This document shows positions 54,255-61,810 of a stretch of 64,000 bases of DNA, piece by piece. The notes beneath the pieces are model-generated. The model worked only from the letters and a program-made list of their open reading frames with translations, was not told where the DNA came from and searched no databases. Positions within the stretch are counted from its first letter, which is position 1; each line of letters begins with the position of its first letter. The DNA lies in assembly GCF_000023825.1 (NCBI RefSeq), contig NC_013061.1:310001-374000 (forward strand). The letters are read 5' to 3'. This DNA is from Pedobacter heparinus DSM 2366. GTDB taxonomy: Bacteria > Bacteroidota > Bacteroidia > Sphingobacteriales > Sphingobacteriaceae. A program made the position numbers and the translations under genes.

Positions 54255-54953
54255 ATGCGTATTTTGAGGATTTTAATCGTTGTAACCAATATCAATATAT
54301 ATGAAAGCGGCAAATTACGAACAGGTTTGTGGCTGGGTGAACTTACGCACATTTACCACGAAGCAATAACCAATGGATACGAAGTAACCATCGCCAGCCC
54401 AAATGGTGGCAATGTACCGGTAGACCCTGAAAGCCTGAAACGTTTTACGCTTGATAAAATCTCCAGACGATATTGGGAAGATTCCTCATTTCGGAAATTG
54501 CTAAAAAACAGCAAAAGTTTAGCAAAAGTGTCGGGGCAACAATTCGATTGTGTGTACTTAGCAGGCGGACACGGAACCATGTATGACTTCCCGAACAACA
54601 CTACTTTACAGAACATTATCAGAACGCATTACGAAACGGGCAAAATTGTTTCGGCAATCTGTCACGGGGTTGGCGGACTATTAAACGTCAAATTATCAAA
54701 CGGAGAATATTTAATCAGAGATAGGACTATCACAGGTTTTAACTGGTTTGAGGAAAGTTTAGCCAAACGTAAAAAGGAAGTACCGTTTAGCCTTGAAGCC
54801 GAATTGAAAAAACGGACTTCAAACTATAAAAAAGCACTTATCCCGATGACCTCTAAAGTTATTGTGGACGGGAATATAATAACCGGACAAAATCCTTTTA
54901 GTTCAAAAGAGATGGCTAAAGTTATAATAGATGAATTGAAGAATAAAAGATAA
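54255..54953 (+). CDS. DJ-1/PfpI-family (class I glutamine amidotransferase-like) protein
   Basis: A 232-residue cytosolic protein of the DJ-1/PfpI superfamily, close to the Hsp31/YhbO-type branch. The N-terminus is MRILRILIVVTNINIYESGK, followed by VTIASPNGGNVPVDPESL. The central FDCVYLAGGHGTMYDFPNNT and the nucleophile elbow IVSAICHGVGGLLNVKL (Cys-His) are intact, so a Cys-based hydrolase, glyoxalase or chaperone activity is possible. The open frame extends upstream to 54147 with a hydrophobic, unconserved stretch; the ATG at 54255 was chosen. It is the first gene of a three-gene unit. Confidence 0.88.
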   Translation: MRILRILIVVTNINIYESGKLRTGLWLGELTHIYHEAITNGYEVTIASPNGGNVPVDPESLKRFTLDKISRRYWEDSSFRKLLKNSKSLAKVSGQQFDCVYLAGGHGTMYDFPNNTTLQNIIRTHYETGKIVSAICHGVGGLLNVKLSNGEYLIRDRTITGFNWFEESLAKRKKEVPFSLEAELKKRTSNYKKALIPMTSKVIVDGNIITGQNPFSSKEMAKVIIDELKNKR

Positions 54954-54958
54954 ACAAT

Positions 54959-55897
54959 ATGCAAACGATATTAGGTGCAAATGGACAGATTGGTGAAGAA
55001 CTGGCACGGGAATTAAAAAGAAGCTATACTTCTGACATTAGGATTGTAAGCCGCAATGCTAAAAAAGTAAATGATACCGATACAGTTTTTTCGGCAGACC
55101 TTTCTATTAGGGAAAAAGCCATTGAAGCTGTAAAAGGTAGTGAAATCGCTTACTTCACTTTGGGGCTTCCGATAAGTTCTGAATTGTGGGAGCATCAATT
55201 TCCGTTAATTACCCAAAACGTGATCGATGCCTGTAAAATCCATGGTACAAAACTGGTATTTTTTGACAATACCTATATGTACCCGCAAGATGACCGTGTA
55301 CTTACGGAACAAACGCCTTTCGCTCCTGTGGGCAGGAAAGGTAAAGTAAGAAAAGCAATGGCAGAAATGGTTTTAAGGGAAATGCAGACAGGCCGGCTGG
55401 AAGCCGTGATTTGCCGTGCACCGGAGTTTTACGGTCCCGGCAAAACACAGAGCATTACCAATACCTTACTTTTCAATAACATCAAAGAGGGGAAAAAATT
55501 GAAAGTACCGCTAAGCGATACCAAAAAAAGAAGTTTGATTTGGACACCCGATGCAAGCAGGGCAACGGCCTTAATTGGCAATACACCCGATGCCTTCGGA
55601 CAAACCTGGCATCTGCCTGTGGATGAAAGCCATCCTACCTACAAAGAATTTATTGAATTGGCTGCCAATGTGTACAAGAAAGGACTGAAGCACGCTGTTA
55701 TGCCGAAGTTCCTTTTTAAGATAGGCTCGCTTTTTAGTAAAAGGACAAAGGAACTGTTGGAGCTATTGCCAAGATACGAACACAATAATGTGTTTGACGA
55801 CACAAAATTCAGAAGTCGTTTTCCTGATTTTGCGGTAAGTACGTACAGAGAAGGTATAGAACAGATTAGGGACGAACAGCTTTCATTACAAAAATAA
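54959..55897 (+). CDS. NAD(P)-dependent epimerase/dehydratase-family protein
   Basis: A 312-residue short-chain Rossmann protein. The nucleotide-binding start is TILGANGQIGEELARELKRS (GxxGxxG variant), followed by the acidic ADLSIREKAIEAVKGSEIAY and AYFTLGLP. The typical active-site Tyr-x3-Lys is not obvious: the region KLVFFDNTYMYPQDD is followed by GKVRKAMAEMVL. RAPEFYGPGKTQS and the substrate-side ATALIGNTPDAFGQTWHLPV match extended SDR proteins. It probably modifies a small carbonyl or sugar substrate together with the DJ-1-like protein, five bases upstream. Confidence 0.87.
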   Translation: MQTILGANGQIGEELARELKRSYTSDIRIVSRNAKKVNDTDTVFSADLSIREKAIEAVKGSEIAYFTLGLPISSELWEHQFPLITQNVIDACKIHGTKLVFFDNTYMYPQDDRVLTEQTPFAPVGRKGKVRKAMAEMVLREMQTGRLEAVICRAPEFYGPGKTQSITNTLLFNNIKEGKKLKVPLSDTKKRSLIWTPDASRATALIGNTPDAFGQTWHLPVDESHPTYKEFIELAANVYKKGLKHAVMPKFLFKIGSLFSKRTKELLELLPRYEHNNVFDDTKFRSRFPDFAVSTYREGIEQIRDEQLSLQK

Positions 55898-55912
55898 ATT
55901 GATAATTTAGTG

Positions 55913-56848
55913 ATGTATAAATCTGAAAATCAACAAATGAAAGCCCCGGCAAAAGTTTCGTCGATAAGTGCATTGCATCAGTTTTTAGGATTAGCGAAAC
56001 CGTCCAATCCTCTGATAAGCCTGTTTAATTTCGACGATGTAATATTGGAACCTGAAACGATTTTGAGTGCAATTACAACCGAATTTTATGTAGTTGCTTT
56101 AAAGAAAGATTGTGCGGGAGGAAAATGTAAATACGGACAGCAATATTATGATTTTGATGAAGGGATTATGTACTTTATTGCTCCGCATCAAGTGTTACAA
56201 TTTGAAGATGTATTACTCAATGGTGTAAAAGGTTTTGTTTTGGTGATACACCCTGATTTTTTTCACGGCTATCCCTTGGCATCTGAAATCAGAAACTACG
56301 GCTATTTCTCGTATGTGAGCAATGAAGCTCTGCACCTCTCCGAGAAAGAAGAAAAATCCATAATGCACATTGTAGAAAATATCAGCAAGGAGATAGATGC
56401 CAATATGGATGCTTATACACAAGATCTGTTGGTGTCGAATATTGATTTGTTGCTGAAATATTGCGACCGTTTTTATAACCGTCAGTTTTTGACAAGGAAG
56501 AAAGCCAACAACGATTTGTTGACAAAACTGGAAGCCTTACTGGACGGGTATTTTAAAAACGATGTATTACCTGATAAAGGCATTCCTACAGTCAATTTCG
56601 TTGCAAGCAAATTAAATTTAAGCCCCAATTATCTTAGTGATATGCTAAGGGTGAATACAGGGCAGACAACACAACAACACATTCAGAACCGTGTCATCGA
56701 AAAAGCAAAAGAACTGTTATCAACTACTTCTTTGTCCGTGTCAGAAATAGCCTATCAGTTAGGTTTTGAACATTCACAATCTTTTCATCGCCTGTTCAAA
56801 AACAGGACTGCTGTTTCGCCCCTGGAGTTTAGACAATCCTTTAACTGA
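55913..56848 (+). CDS. AraC-family transcriptional regulator
   Basis: A 311-residue activator. The N-terminal cupin-like sensor domain covers about residues 1-170 (PLISLFNFDDVILEPETILS, CKYGQQYYDFDEGIMYFIAP, GFVLVIHPDFFHGYPLASEI). The C-terminal double helix-turn-helix has VNFVASKLNLSPNYLSDMLR, GQTTQQHIQNRVIEKAKELL, SVSEIAYQLGFEHSQSFHRL and VSPLEFRQSFN. The adjacent GTG-ATG makes the ATG at 55913 the likely start. It follows the epimerase gene after 15 bases and probably regulates the cassette through the direct repeats at 54180-54212. Confidence 0.93.
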   Translation: MYKSENQQMKAPAKVSSISALHQFLGLAKPSNPLISLFNFDDVILEPETILSAITTEFYVVALKKDCAGGKCKYGQQYYDFDEGIMYFIAPHQVLQFEDVLLNGVKGFVLVIHPDFFHGYPLASEIRNYGYFSYVSNEALHLSEKEEKSIMHIVENISKEIDANMDAYTQDLLVSNIDLLLKYCDRFYNRQFLTRKKANNDLLTKLEALLDGYFKNDVLPDKGIPTVNFVASKLNLSPNYLSDMLRVNTGQTTQQHIQNRVIEKAKELLSTTSLSVSEIAYQLGFEHSQSFHRLFKNRTAVSPLEFRQSFN

Positions 56849-56861
56849 TTGAAAGGATACA

Positions 56862-56894
56862 ACAGTAAACGGGTTCCTTCATATTGTTTACTGT
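56862..56894. repeat. Inverted repeat after the AraC gene
   Basis: ACAGTAAAC and GTTTACTGT form a perfect 9-base dyad around 15 bases, 14 bases after the AraC stop. No T run follows, so termination is uncertain. The remaining bases to 57029 are A/T-rich with no gene seen. Confidence 0.5.
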
Positions 56895-57029
56895 TACAGC
56901 AAATATTCAAAATGAAAATCTGTTAAATTTAAGAATTCAAACGGATTAATCATTTAACTGTAAAACGCGATTTATTTTTGGTGTTTTTGATTAAGAGTTT
57001 AGGTTTAACAAGATAAAACACATCTAATA

Positions 57030-57062
57030 GAAAAGCCCGTGCAATTTCCTGCACAGGCTTTC
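57030..57062. terminator. Terminator of the Ada-like gene (bidirectional character)
   Basis: GAAAAGCCCGTGCA pairs with TGCACAGGCTTTC with one mismatch. On the minus strand the stem ends in a T tract, 24 bases beyond the Ada-like stop codon. Confidence 0.75.
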
Positions 57063-57086
57063 ATATCAATTGAAAAAATTATCGGT

Positions 57087-57842
57087 TTAAATGTGATGTT
57101 GCAGGGCGGCTTCCCAACCAATGATTGCATGCTTACGAACTGACCCCCAATGATACTGACCAATTTCGCCAGTAGATTTAATCACCCGATGGCAAGGAAT
57201 AAGGAATGCGACAGGGTTGTTTCCAACAGCGGTTCCTACTGCCCTTGATGCACCATCGTGACCTGTATTAGCAGCCAGATCACCATACGTTGTAAATCCG
57301 CCAGTCGGTACTTTAAGTAAAGTTTCCCATACCTTAATCTGGAAGTCTGTTCCTTTCAGGTGCAGCTTTATTTCATCCAGCCTGCTCCAGTCCTGTGTGA
57401 AGACAAATAAAGCATTCTGCTGCATCCTGTCAACCATTTGGACATACTTTGCGTTCGGGAAATTAGCTTTAAGCGCATCCAGTGCCATCTCACGTCCATT
57501 ATCAACAAACATCATGTGGCACACGCCTTTTGCAGTAGCAGCTACAAGCATTTCACCAAAAGGACTATCGGCAAATGAGAAATTGATTGTTAATGCTTCC
57601 CCGCCATTTTTAAATTCTCCGGGCGACATCCCCTCCACTTTGATAAAAAGGTCATGCAGTCTGCTTGTACTGGATAGACCAGCTTCATATGCTGCATCAA
57701 ACAAACTCATTCTTGTCGTTTTCAGCATATTTTTTACGTGTTCCGTAGTAAGGTATTGTAAGAACTGTTTGGGTGTTACACTTGCCCAATTCTGAAACAT
57801 TCTTTGAAAGTGAAACGGGCTAAGGTGTACATGCTCTGCCAC
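57087..57842 (-). CDS. Ada-like AraC-type regulator/O6-methylguanine-DNA methyltransferase, 5' truncated
   Basis: A protein of about 251 residues joining an AraC helix-turn-helix domain (VHLSPFHFQRMFQNWASVTP, LFDAAYEAGLSSTSRLHDLF) to a methyltransferase domain (FQIKVWETLLKVPTGGFTTY, VGNNPVAFLIPCHRVIKSTG) with the acceptor Cys217 in PCHR. It repairs O6-alkylguanine by self-alkylation and may activate repair genes. The metal-binding phosphotriester domain of full Ada is absent, as is usual for this subtype. The start is a GTG at 57842. The frame is open a further 16 codons to a TAA at 57891, and residues such as SQPKLEDVAEHV continue the family consensus there, so the normal N-terminus (about 30 residues) is lost. 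Confidence 0.85.
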   Translation of the reverse strand: MAEHVHLSPFHFQRMFQNWASVTPKQFLQYLTTEHVKNMLKTTRMSLFDAAYEAGLSSTSRLHDLFIKVEGMSPGEFKNGGEALTINFSFADSPFGEMLVAATAKGVCHMMFVDNGREMALDALKANFPNAKYVQMVDRMQQNALFVFTQDWSRLDEIKLHLKGTDFQIKVWETLLKVPTGGFTTYGDLAANTGHDGASRAVGTAVGNNPVAFLIPCHRVIKSTGEIGQYHWGSVRKHAIIGWEAALQHHI

Positions 57843-57890
57843 ATCTTCCAGTTTGGGTTGCGACCGCTTTAATTGTCCTGAAAGTGATGT

Positions 57891-58319
57891 TTATCCGGGG
57901 CTTAGTAATGGAAATCCACCTGCACCATACCCAAGAATTAATGCGGTAGCTTTCTCTTGCCCGTTCTGCTTACATTGGTTAATAAACTCTTTATGTATTT
58001 CAGGATAACGGGTCTTTATTTTCAACACCTCAAACCATTTATTGGCAACAGGGGCGAGATAAGTATAAAAATTCTCTCTTAATTCCGTCAGAATGTTAGG
58101 CAGCGGATAATTGAAATATTTGTACACACCTTTGCCAAAACGATAACGTTCCATAACGACAGTTTTTCTGTACCGGTATTCTTCTTTAAATTCATGAAGC
58201 AGTTCTGCACATTCTTTATCGTTGATAAGGTCAGGGACAATTGCAAATCCTTTCCTGCTCAATTCATCAAGAATTACATCCCATTTTTTTGTCTTTAATC
58301 TTTGTTCTATGGTATTCAT
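57891..58319 (-). pseudogene. Truncated 2OG-Fe(II) oxygenase (N-terminal 60%)
   Basis: A 142-residue product homologous to the first 138 residues of the intact oxygenase at 60770-61489: both share YRKT-x-x-MERYRFG-x-G-x-YKYF-x-YPLP, APVAN-x-W and GQEK-x-x-x-LIL-x-YG-x-GGF. It ends four residues before the iron-binding H-x-D of the intact copy, so it cannot bind Fe(II). The TAA at 57891-57893 is in the same frame as the Ada-like gene that follows, only 48 bases from its GTG. This is best explained by a deletion that removed the 3' end of this gene and the 5' end of the Ada-like gene. Confidence 0.8.
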
Positions 58320-58347
58320 GACTACTATAATTAAAAATTGAAATTGT

Positions 58348-59049
58348 TTATTGATCTTCTGCTATATTGCGAATACTAAGGTTCTCAAATGAAGCATCGA
58401 AGCCTGATGACATTGGAGAGTCTGCCATTAAGCCTACCTGTGCAGACTTATAACCTGCTGGCATATTTAAAATACGGACCGTTTCGTATGCCCGTCCGTT
58501 GGTGGAACATTTTAAGCGAAGCACTCCGTTGTTACAGCTTACCTGTAACCATATCTTATTATCGTTGGAATGGAGCAGAGAAGTAGAATAATCTATATGG
58601 GTTGCATCACTGGCATAAACGGTATTGAGGCGCAGCACATTCGTTTCTTTGATTATGTACAGCTTTATCCAATTCGATTGCGATAACTTAATAAGCAAGC
58701 CAGCGTTCCCGTTTTTCCAGTCGTCTGTTAGCATTACTGTTGTCTGTGCCGTGAAATTGCCAGCTATATTCCGGTAGTAGGAATGAGAATATGGAAAGTC
58801 AAAATCAAATTCGTGACTATCTCCCCAAAGGTATTTTGCACTATTGGTACGCATGGTAACCGATTTTCCCTTGACTGTATAGGTTTCCGGTTTGTTTTCC
58901 CAATACATAGTAGTGTCCTGCCTAAAAGCAATGTTTGGTTGATTTTTCAAATTGAGCCCCGGGGCTTGTCCAAAGGAAAACTGCGCCAAAGAACATACTG
59001 CGGTAAAAGCTATAATGACCGCAAAGTGTCTAGAAAATATTGTGTACAT
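58348..59049 (-). CDS. DUF1349-type concanavalin-like exported protein
   Basis: A 233-residue protein with a signal peptide (residues 1-28, ending FSFGQA). The body has the DUF1349 jelly-roll pattern: YWENKPETYTVKGKSVTMRT, TNSAKYLWGDSHEFDFDFPY, FTAQTTVMLTDDWKNGNAGL, NWIKLYIIKETNVLRLNTVY and KIWLQVSCNNGVLRLKCSTN, closing with AGYKSAQVGLMADSPMSSGF. Such domains bind carbohydrate in some contexts, but no catalytic residues are identifiable. It is 29 bases upstream of the truncated oxygenase on the same strand and follows a terminator, so it heads that transcript. Confidence 0.82.
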   Translation of the reverse strand: MYTIFSRHFAVIIAFTAVCSLAQFSFGQAPGLNLKNQPNIAFRQDTTMYWENKPETYTVKGKSVTMRTNSAKYLWGDSHEFDFDFPYSHSYYRNIAGNFTAQTTVMLTDDWKNGNAGLLIKLSQSNWIKLYIIKETNVLRLNTVYASDATHIDYSTSLLHSNDNKIWLQVSCNNGVLRLKCSTNGRAYETVRILNMPAGYKSAQVGLMADSPMSSGFDASFENLSIRNIAEDQ

Positions 59050-59122
59050 AATGCTGTGTTTTTCTTGATTAATTCAATGGTACTATTGTAAAACAGTAGT
59101 TTAAATTTTTGAATGGCGGCAT

Positions 59123-59151
59123 AAAAAAGGCCGGACTTTGCCCGACCTTTC
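59123..59151 (-). terminator. Terminator of the SnoaL-like gene
   Basis: On the minus strand GAAAGGTCGGG pairs with CCGGCCTTTT (one mismatch) around a short loop, then a T run, 18 bases after the stop codon of the gene at 59169-59630. Confidence 0.75.
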
Positions 59152-59168
59152 TTTCACAAAAACTTTCC

Positions 59169-59630
59169 TTAGACAGTTTTCATCAAACCCAATTGAGTTA
59201 AAGCAGTAACACCATCATCAAGACCAATTTCTTCAACGATTTTTCCGTCTACCACTTTCAGTACCGTTGTTCCTGTGAAGTGCATTTTCCTTCCGGTTGC
59301 TTCGGGCAGTGAACCTGCAAGGAAATCGCCAAAGGCAATACCGGTATGGGTTCCGCCACCTTCCCATTGACCAACCACATAGTCTCCTTCAGCAATCAGG
59401 TCTGCAGTACCCCAAAAATTCAAGTCAGGGAATGCAGCACGGAAGTCCGTCATGAACGCCTTAATATCTTCACGACCGTTACGTGGCTCATGCAATGAAT
59501 ATTTTAACAGCATATCTGGTGCAGCAATTTCATCAACAATTGAAAGATCAACTGTTTCTCCCCAGAAGTGTGTAAACCAACGTACAACTACTTCTTTGTT
59601 CAGTTCTTCTTTTGATTTCTGATTTTCCAT
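59169..59630 (-). CDS. SnoaL-like ester cyclase-type protein
   Basis: A 153-residue NTF2-like fold protein of the SnoaL/ester cyclase group. Evidence: KEVVVRWFTHFWGETVDLSI, DEIAAPDMLLKYSLHEPRNG, REDIKAFMTDFRAAFPDLNF, YVVGQWEGGGTHTGIAFGDF, and the late strand HFTGTTVLKVVDGKIVEEIG. There is no signal peptide. SnoaL-like proteins include polyketide cyclases and many small-molecule isomerases or hydratases; this one cannot be assigned. It has the shared 46-base promoter element directly upstream and is divergent from the AlkA-like gene. Confidence 0.88.
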   Translation of the reverse strand: MENQKSKEELNKEVVVRWFTHFWGETVDLSIVDEIAAPDMLLKYSLHEPRNGREDIKAFMTDFRAAFPDLNFWGTADLIAEGDYVVGQWEGGGTHTGIAFGDFLAGSLPEATGRKMHFTGTTVLKVVDGKIVEEIGLDDGVTALTQLGLMKTV

Positions 59631-59680
59631 TTTTTTTAAAATTTTAGATTGTTTAAAAGTTTTTTACTCGTTTGATAATC

Positions 59681-59726
59681 TAAAATTAGCTTGCCTCTAT
59701 GTCGTATGAAATCCGTTTCTTGCGGT
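59681..59726 (-). promoter_or_regulatory. Shared 46-base promoter/operator element, copy 1
   Basis: Read on the minus strand: ACCGCAAG, three variable bases, CGGATTTC, a mostly variable spacer, then AAGCTAATTTTA containing a -7-like box. It aligns without gaps to copy 2 at 61504-61549, with 33 of 46 bases identical and the same spacing. The -7-like box is 51 bases upstream of the SnoaL-like start codon; a dyad AATTTTAGATT/AATCTAAAATT (59640-59687) overlaps it. The divergent AlkA-like gene starts 75 bases away on the other side and could share the operator. Confidence 0.75.
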
Positions 59727-59800
59727 TTTAAATCGACTTTTTTTAAAATAATAGCAAATTTCGGATTGTTTATTTCAGAGATAGACTATTGCTTTGGAGT

Positions 59801-60706
59801 ATGGAGAATAAAAAGGTAGAAATCCCCGTATCGGGTTTGTTTAGTAAAGCGGAATGCCTATGGTTTTTAAGCCGTGATTTTGATGATTGCATGTACAGCG
59901 TTTTTGAAGACAGGGTTCGGCGGGGCTTTAGGCAGGGTAGCGGAATAATGATAGTGGACATTTACCCGATGTCAGATAAACTGATCTTAGAGTGGCTTAA
60001 CATTTCCCCTTCGGCTGAAGATATAACGGCTGTAGTGCAGTTCGTTTCTGAATGGTTCGATTTGAATACCGACCTGATACCTTTTTATAAGACCATTGCA
60101 GCAGACAGACGGATCTCCTACATGGCAGAGGATTTTGCCGGATTAAGATTTATTGGAATGCCTGATTTCTTTGAGGCATTGGCATGGTGCATCATCGGTC
60201 AGCAAATCAATTTGTCCTTTGCCTACAAAGTAAAACGCAGGCTGGTAGAACGATATGGAACGTGTACCCAATTTGATGGCCAAAAATATTATTTGTTTCC
60301 TGGGCCCGAAATAATAGCGAAAGCAAGCATCAGCGACCTGCGGGAGCTTCAATTTTCCGAAAAGAAAGCCGAGTATATTATTGCCATAGCGGAAGCCTTT
60401 TTGAACGGTATGTTGAATAAAGAATTGCTACAACGGCTTCCAGATCTGGAAAGCCGGATAAAATTTCTGACCAATATAAGAGGCATTGGACAATGGACGG
60501 CTAATTACGCCTTGATGAAAAGCCTGAAAGAACCTGCCTGTATTCCTTACGGGGATGCCGGTCTTTTAAACGCATTACTCAATCACGGTATCATCAAATC
60601 AAAAGACAATAAGCCTGCAATAGCCAAATTCTTTAAGGCATTTGAGGGCTGGCAGTCGTATATTGTATTCTATCTGTGGCGAGCCCTATCTAAACCCAAA
60701 GAATGA
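59801..60706 (+). CDS. AlkA-like DNA-3-methyladenine glycosylase II
   Basis: A 301-residue HhH-GPD glycosylase that excises alkylated bases. Family blocks are FFEALAWCIIGQQINLSFAY (the IxxQQ motif), the hairpin LTNIRGIGQWTANYALMKSL, and the catalytic Asp in IPYGDAGLLNALLNHG (PxxD). The N-terminal about 110 residues form the AlkA_N-like TBP fold. A TTG at 59789 would add four residues; the ATG at 59801 was chosen. It is divergent from the SnoaL-like gene across a region holding the 46-base element, and convergent with the intact 2OG oxygenase. It belongs functionally with the Ada-like gene as an alkylation-repair pair. Confidence 0.92.
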   Translation: MENKKVEIPVSGLFSKAECLWFLSRDFDDCMYSVFEDRVRRGFRQGSGIMIVDIYPMSDKLILEWLNISPSAEDITAVVQFVSEWFDLNTDLIPFYKTIAADRRISYMAEDFAGLRFIGMPDFFEALAWCIIGQQINLSFAYKVKRRLVERYGTCTQFDGQKYYLFPGPEIIAKASISDLRELQFSEKKAEYIIAIAEAFLNGMLNKELLQRLPDLESRIKFLTNIRGIGQWTANYALMKSLKEPACIPYGDAGLLNALLNHGIIKSKDNKPAIAKFFKAFEGWQSYIVFYLWRALSKPKE

Positions 60707-60769
60707 TATAGAATAAAAGCCGGAGCGACGCACTTTACTTCAGGCATTTTGCTGGCTTAATCTTGTTTG

Positions 60770-61489
60770 TTAGCTAAGCCCATCATGGAAGATGATACCA
60801 AGACTATGCCTGTTGCCCTCATGGAGCGGACTAACGCCATGTTTCATGTTCACCCGGTAATAACCTTTAGTGCCCTTCACCGGGCGGAAGTTCGTAGTGA
60901 AAATAACCATATCGCCACGATCAGGTTTTAATACATTTGCCTTAGATTGCGCACGGGGTATTTGTTCGGTTATCACAAATTCACCACCTGTATAATCCTG
61001 ACCAGCCTGGTCAAGCATAAAAACCATTTGCATCGGGAAGAAAATCTCACCGTACAAATCCTGGTGCAGCGTATTAAAGCCACCCTTACCATATTTTAGG
61101 ATTAGGACGGTAGGTTTTTCCTGCCCGTGTTCCCTGCAAAGTTCCTTCATCGCTTGATGGGTAGCGGGGAATTTTTTGTCGATGTTCAGTTCCTGCATCC
61201 ACTGGTTGGCAACGGGCGCTATTTCGGCGTACACTTTTTCCCGCATGGTGGTAATCAGTTCGGGCAGTGGGTACTGAAAGTATTTGTACTCACCCAGACC
61301 AAAACGATAACGTTCCATACTGATTGTTTTACGGTAGGTGTCGTCTGCATCGTATTCCGCAATCAGCGCATCGCATTCCTCTTCATTCAACACATCCCGG
61401 ACAATAACAAAACCCTTATCATGCAACTCCTTTGTAATTTCCTGCCAGTCCTTAACAGCTAACCGTGCTTCTATATTTCCCATAATCAT
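60770..61489 (-). CDS. 2OG-Fe(II) oxygenase (COG3826-like, predicted nucleic-acid oxygenase)
   Basis: A 239-residue cytosolic dioxygenase. The Fe(II) triad is complete: His142 and Asp144 in NTLHQDLYGE, His217 in RVNMKHGVSP, with Arg227 in GNRHSLGIIFHD for 2-oxoglutarate. The N-terminal half includes DKGFVIVRDVLNEEECDALI and SMERYRFGLGEYKYFQYPLP. I recognise it as the COG3826-type family, predicted to act on nucleic acids and often found near Ada and AlkA genes (from memory). Direct dealkylation of DNA or RNA is a plausible but unproven role. A second, truncated copy lies at 57891-58319. The 46-base element lies directly upstream. Confidence 0.88.
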   Translation of the reverse strand: MIMGNIEARLAVKDWQEITKELHDKGFVIVRDVLNEEECDALIAEYDADDTYRKTISMERYRFGLGEYKYFQYPLPELITTMREKVYAEIAPVANQWMQELNIDKKFPATHQAMKELCREHGQEKPTVLILKYGKGGFNTLHQDLYGEIFFPMQMVFMLDQAGQDYTGGEFVITEQIPRAQSKANVLKPDRGDMVIFTTNFRPVKGTKGYYRVNMKHGVSPLHEGNRHSLGIIFHDGLS

Positions 61490-61503
61490 GATTTTTAATG
61501 GTA

Positions 61504-61549
61504 TAAAATTAGCTTTAAGGCATCGGGTAGGAAATCCGAAACTTGCGGT
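61504..61549 (-). promoter_or_regulatory. Shared 46-base promoter/operator element, copy 2
   Basis: Read on the minus strand: ACCGCAAG, three variable bases, CGGATTTC, spacer, then AAGCTAATTTTA, 15 bases from the oxygenase start codon. The transcript would start near the codon. Spacing is identical to copy 1 at 59681-59726. The CGGATTTC part sits about where a -33 element would be, which suggests activator-dependent transcription. Confidence 0.75.
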
Positions 61550-61554
61550 ATTTA

Positions 61555-61799
61555 TTACCTGTTCTCAATCCAATCTACCAACAGAGCTTGCGCCCTGAAA
61601 AAAAACATTGGCCGTTAAGCTTTACAAACTTGTCGTGGTAACGAATGGTGGCGACCATAAATTTTTGTCTGCCATCCTCGATGGTTAAATGATGGGCCAT
61701 ACAATAAGCGATACCTGTTGCAAGGTCGCCATTTAACGCTACCGAACTTTGTCCGTTAAAGTGCATGGTAGCGTTGATTTCAACTTTAATACCAAAGGC
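61555..61799 (-). pseudogene. Frameshifted, 5'-truncated SnoaL-like gene fragment
   Basis: The minus strand reads KVEINATMHFNGQSSVALNG, then DLATGIAYCMAHHL and MVATIRYHDKFVKLNGQ, the C-terminal half of a SnoaL/NTF2-like protein. At a run of eight T (61600-61607 region) the frame breaks; shifting one base restores FFRAQALLVDWIENR and a stop at 61555-61557, the normal family ending. The N-terminal half is missing: the frame runs into the leader of the HEAT-repeat gene. It is therefore a relic cut off at the island border, unrelated in sequence to the intact SnoaL-like gene at 59169 beyond the fold. Confidence 0.75.
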
Positions 61800-61810
61800 A
61801 ATCTAAGGAT

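Noticed and set aside
57397..57795. 132-codon plus-strand frame opposite the Ada-like gene
   Set aside because: Low-complexity, Ser/Leu-rich antisense translation of a well-supported gene.
60707..60769. Hairpin between the AlkA-like and oxygenase genes (AAGCCGG / GCTGGCTT)
   Set aside because: Stem imperfect and no T run; too weak to call a terminator.
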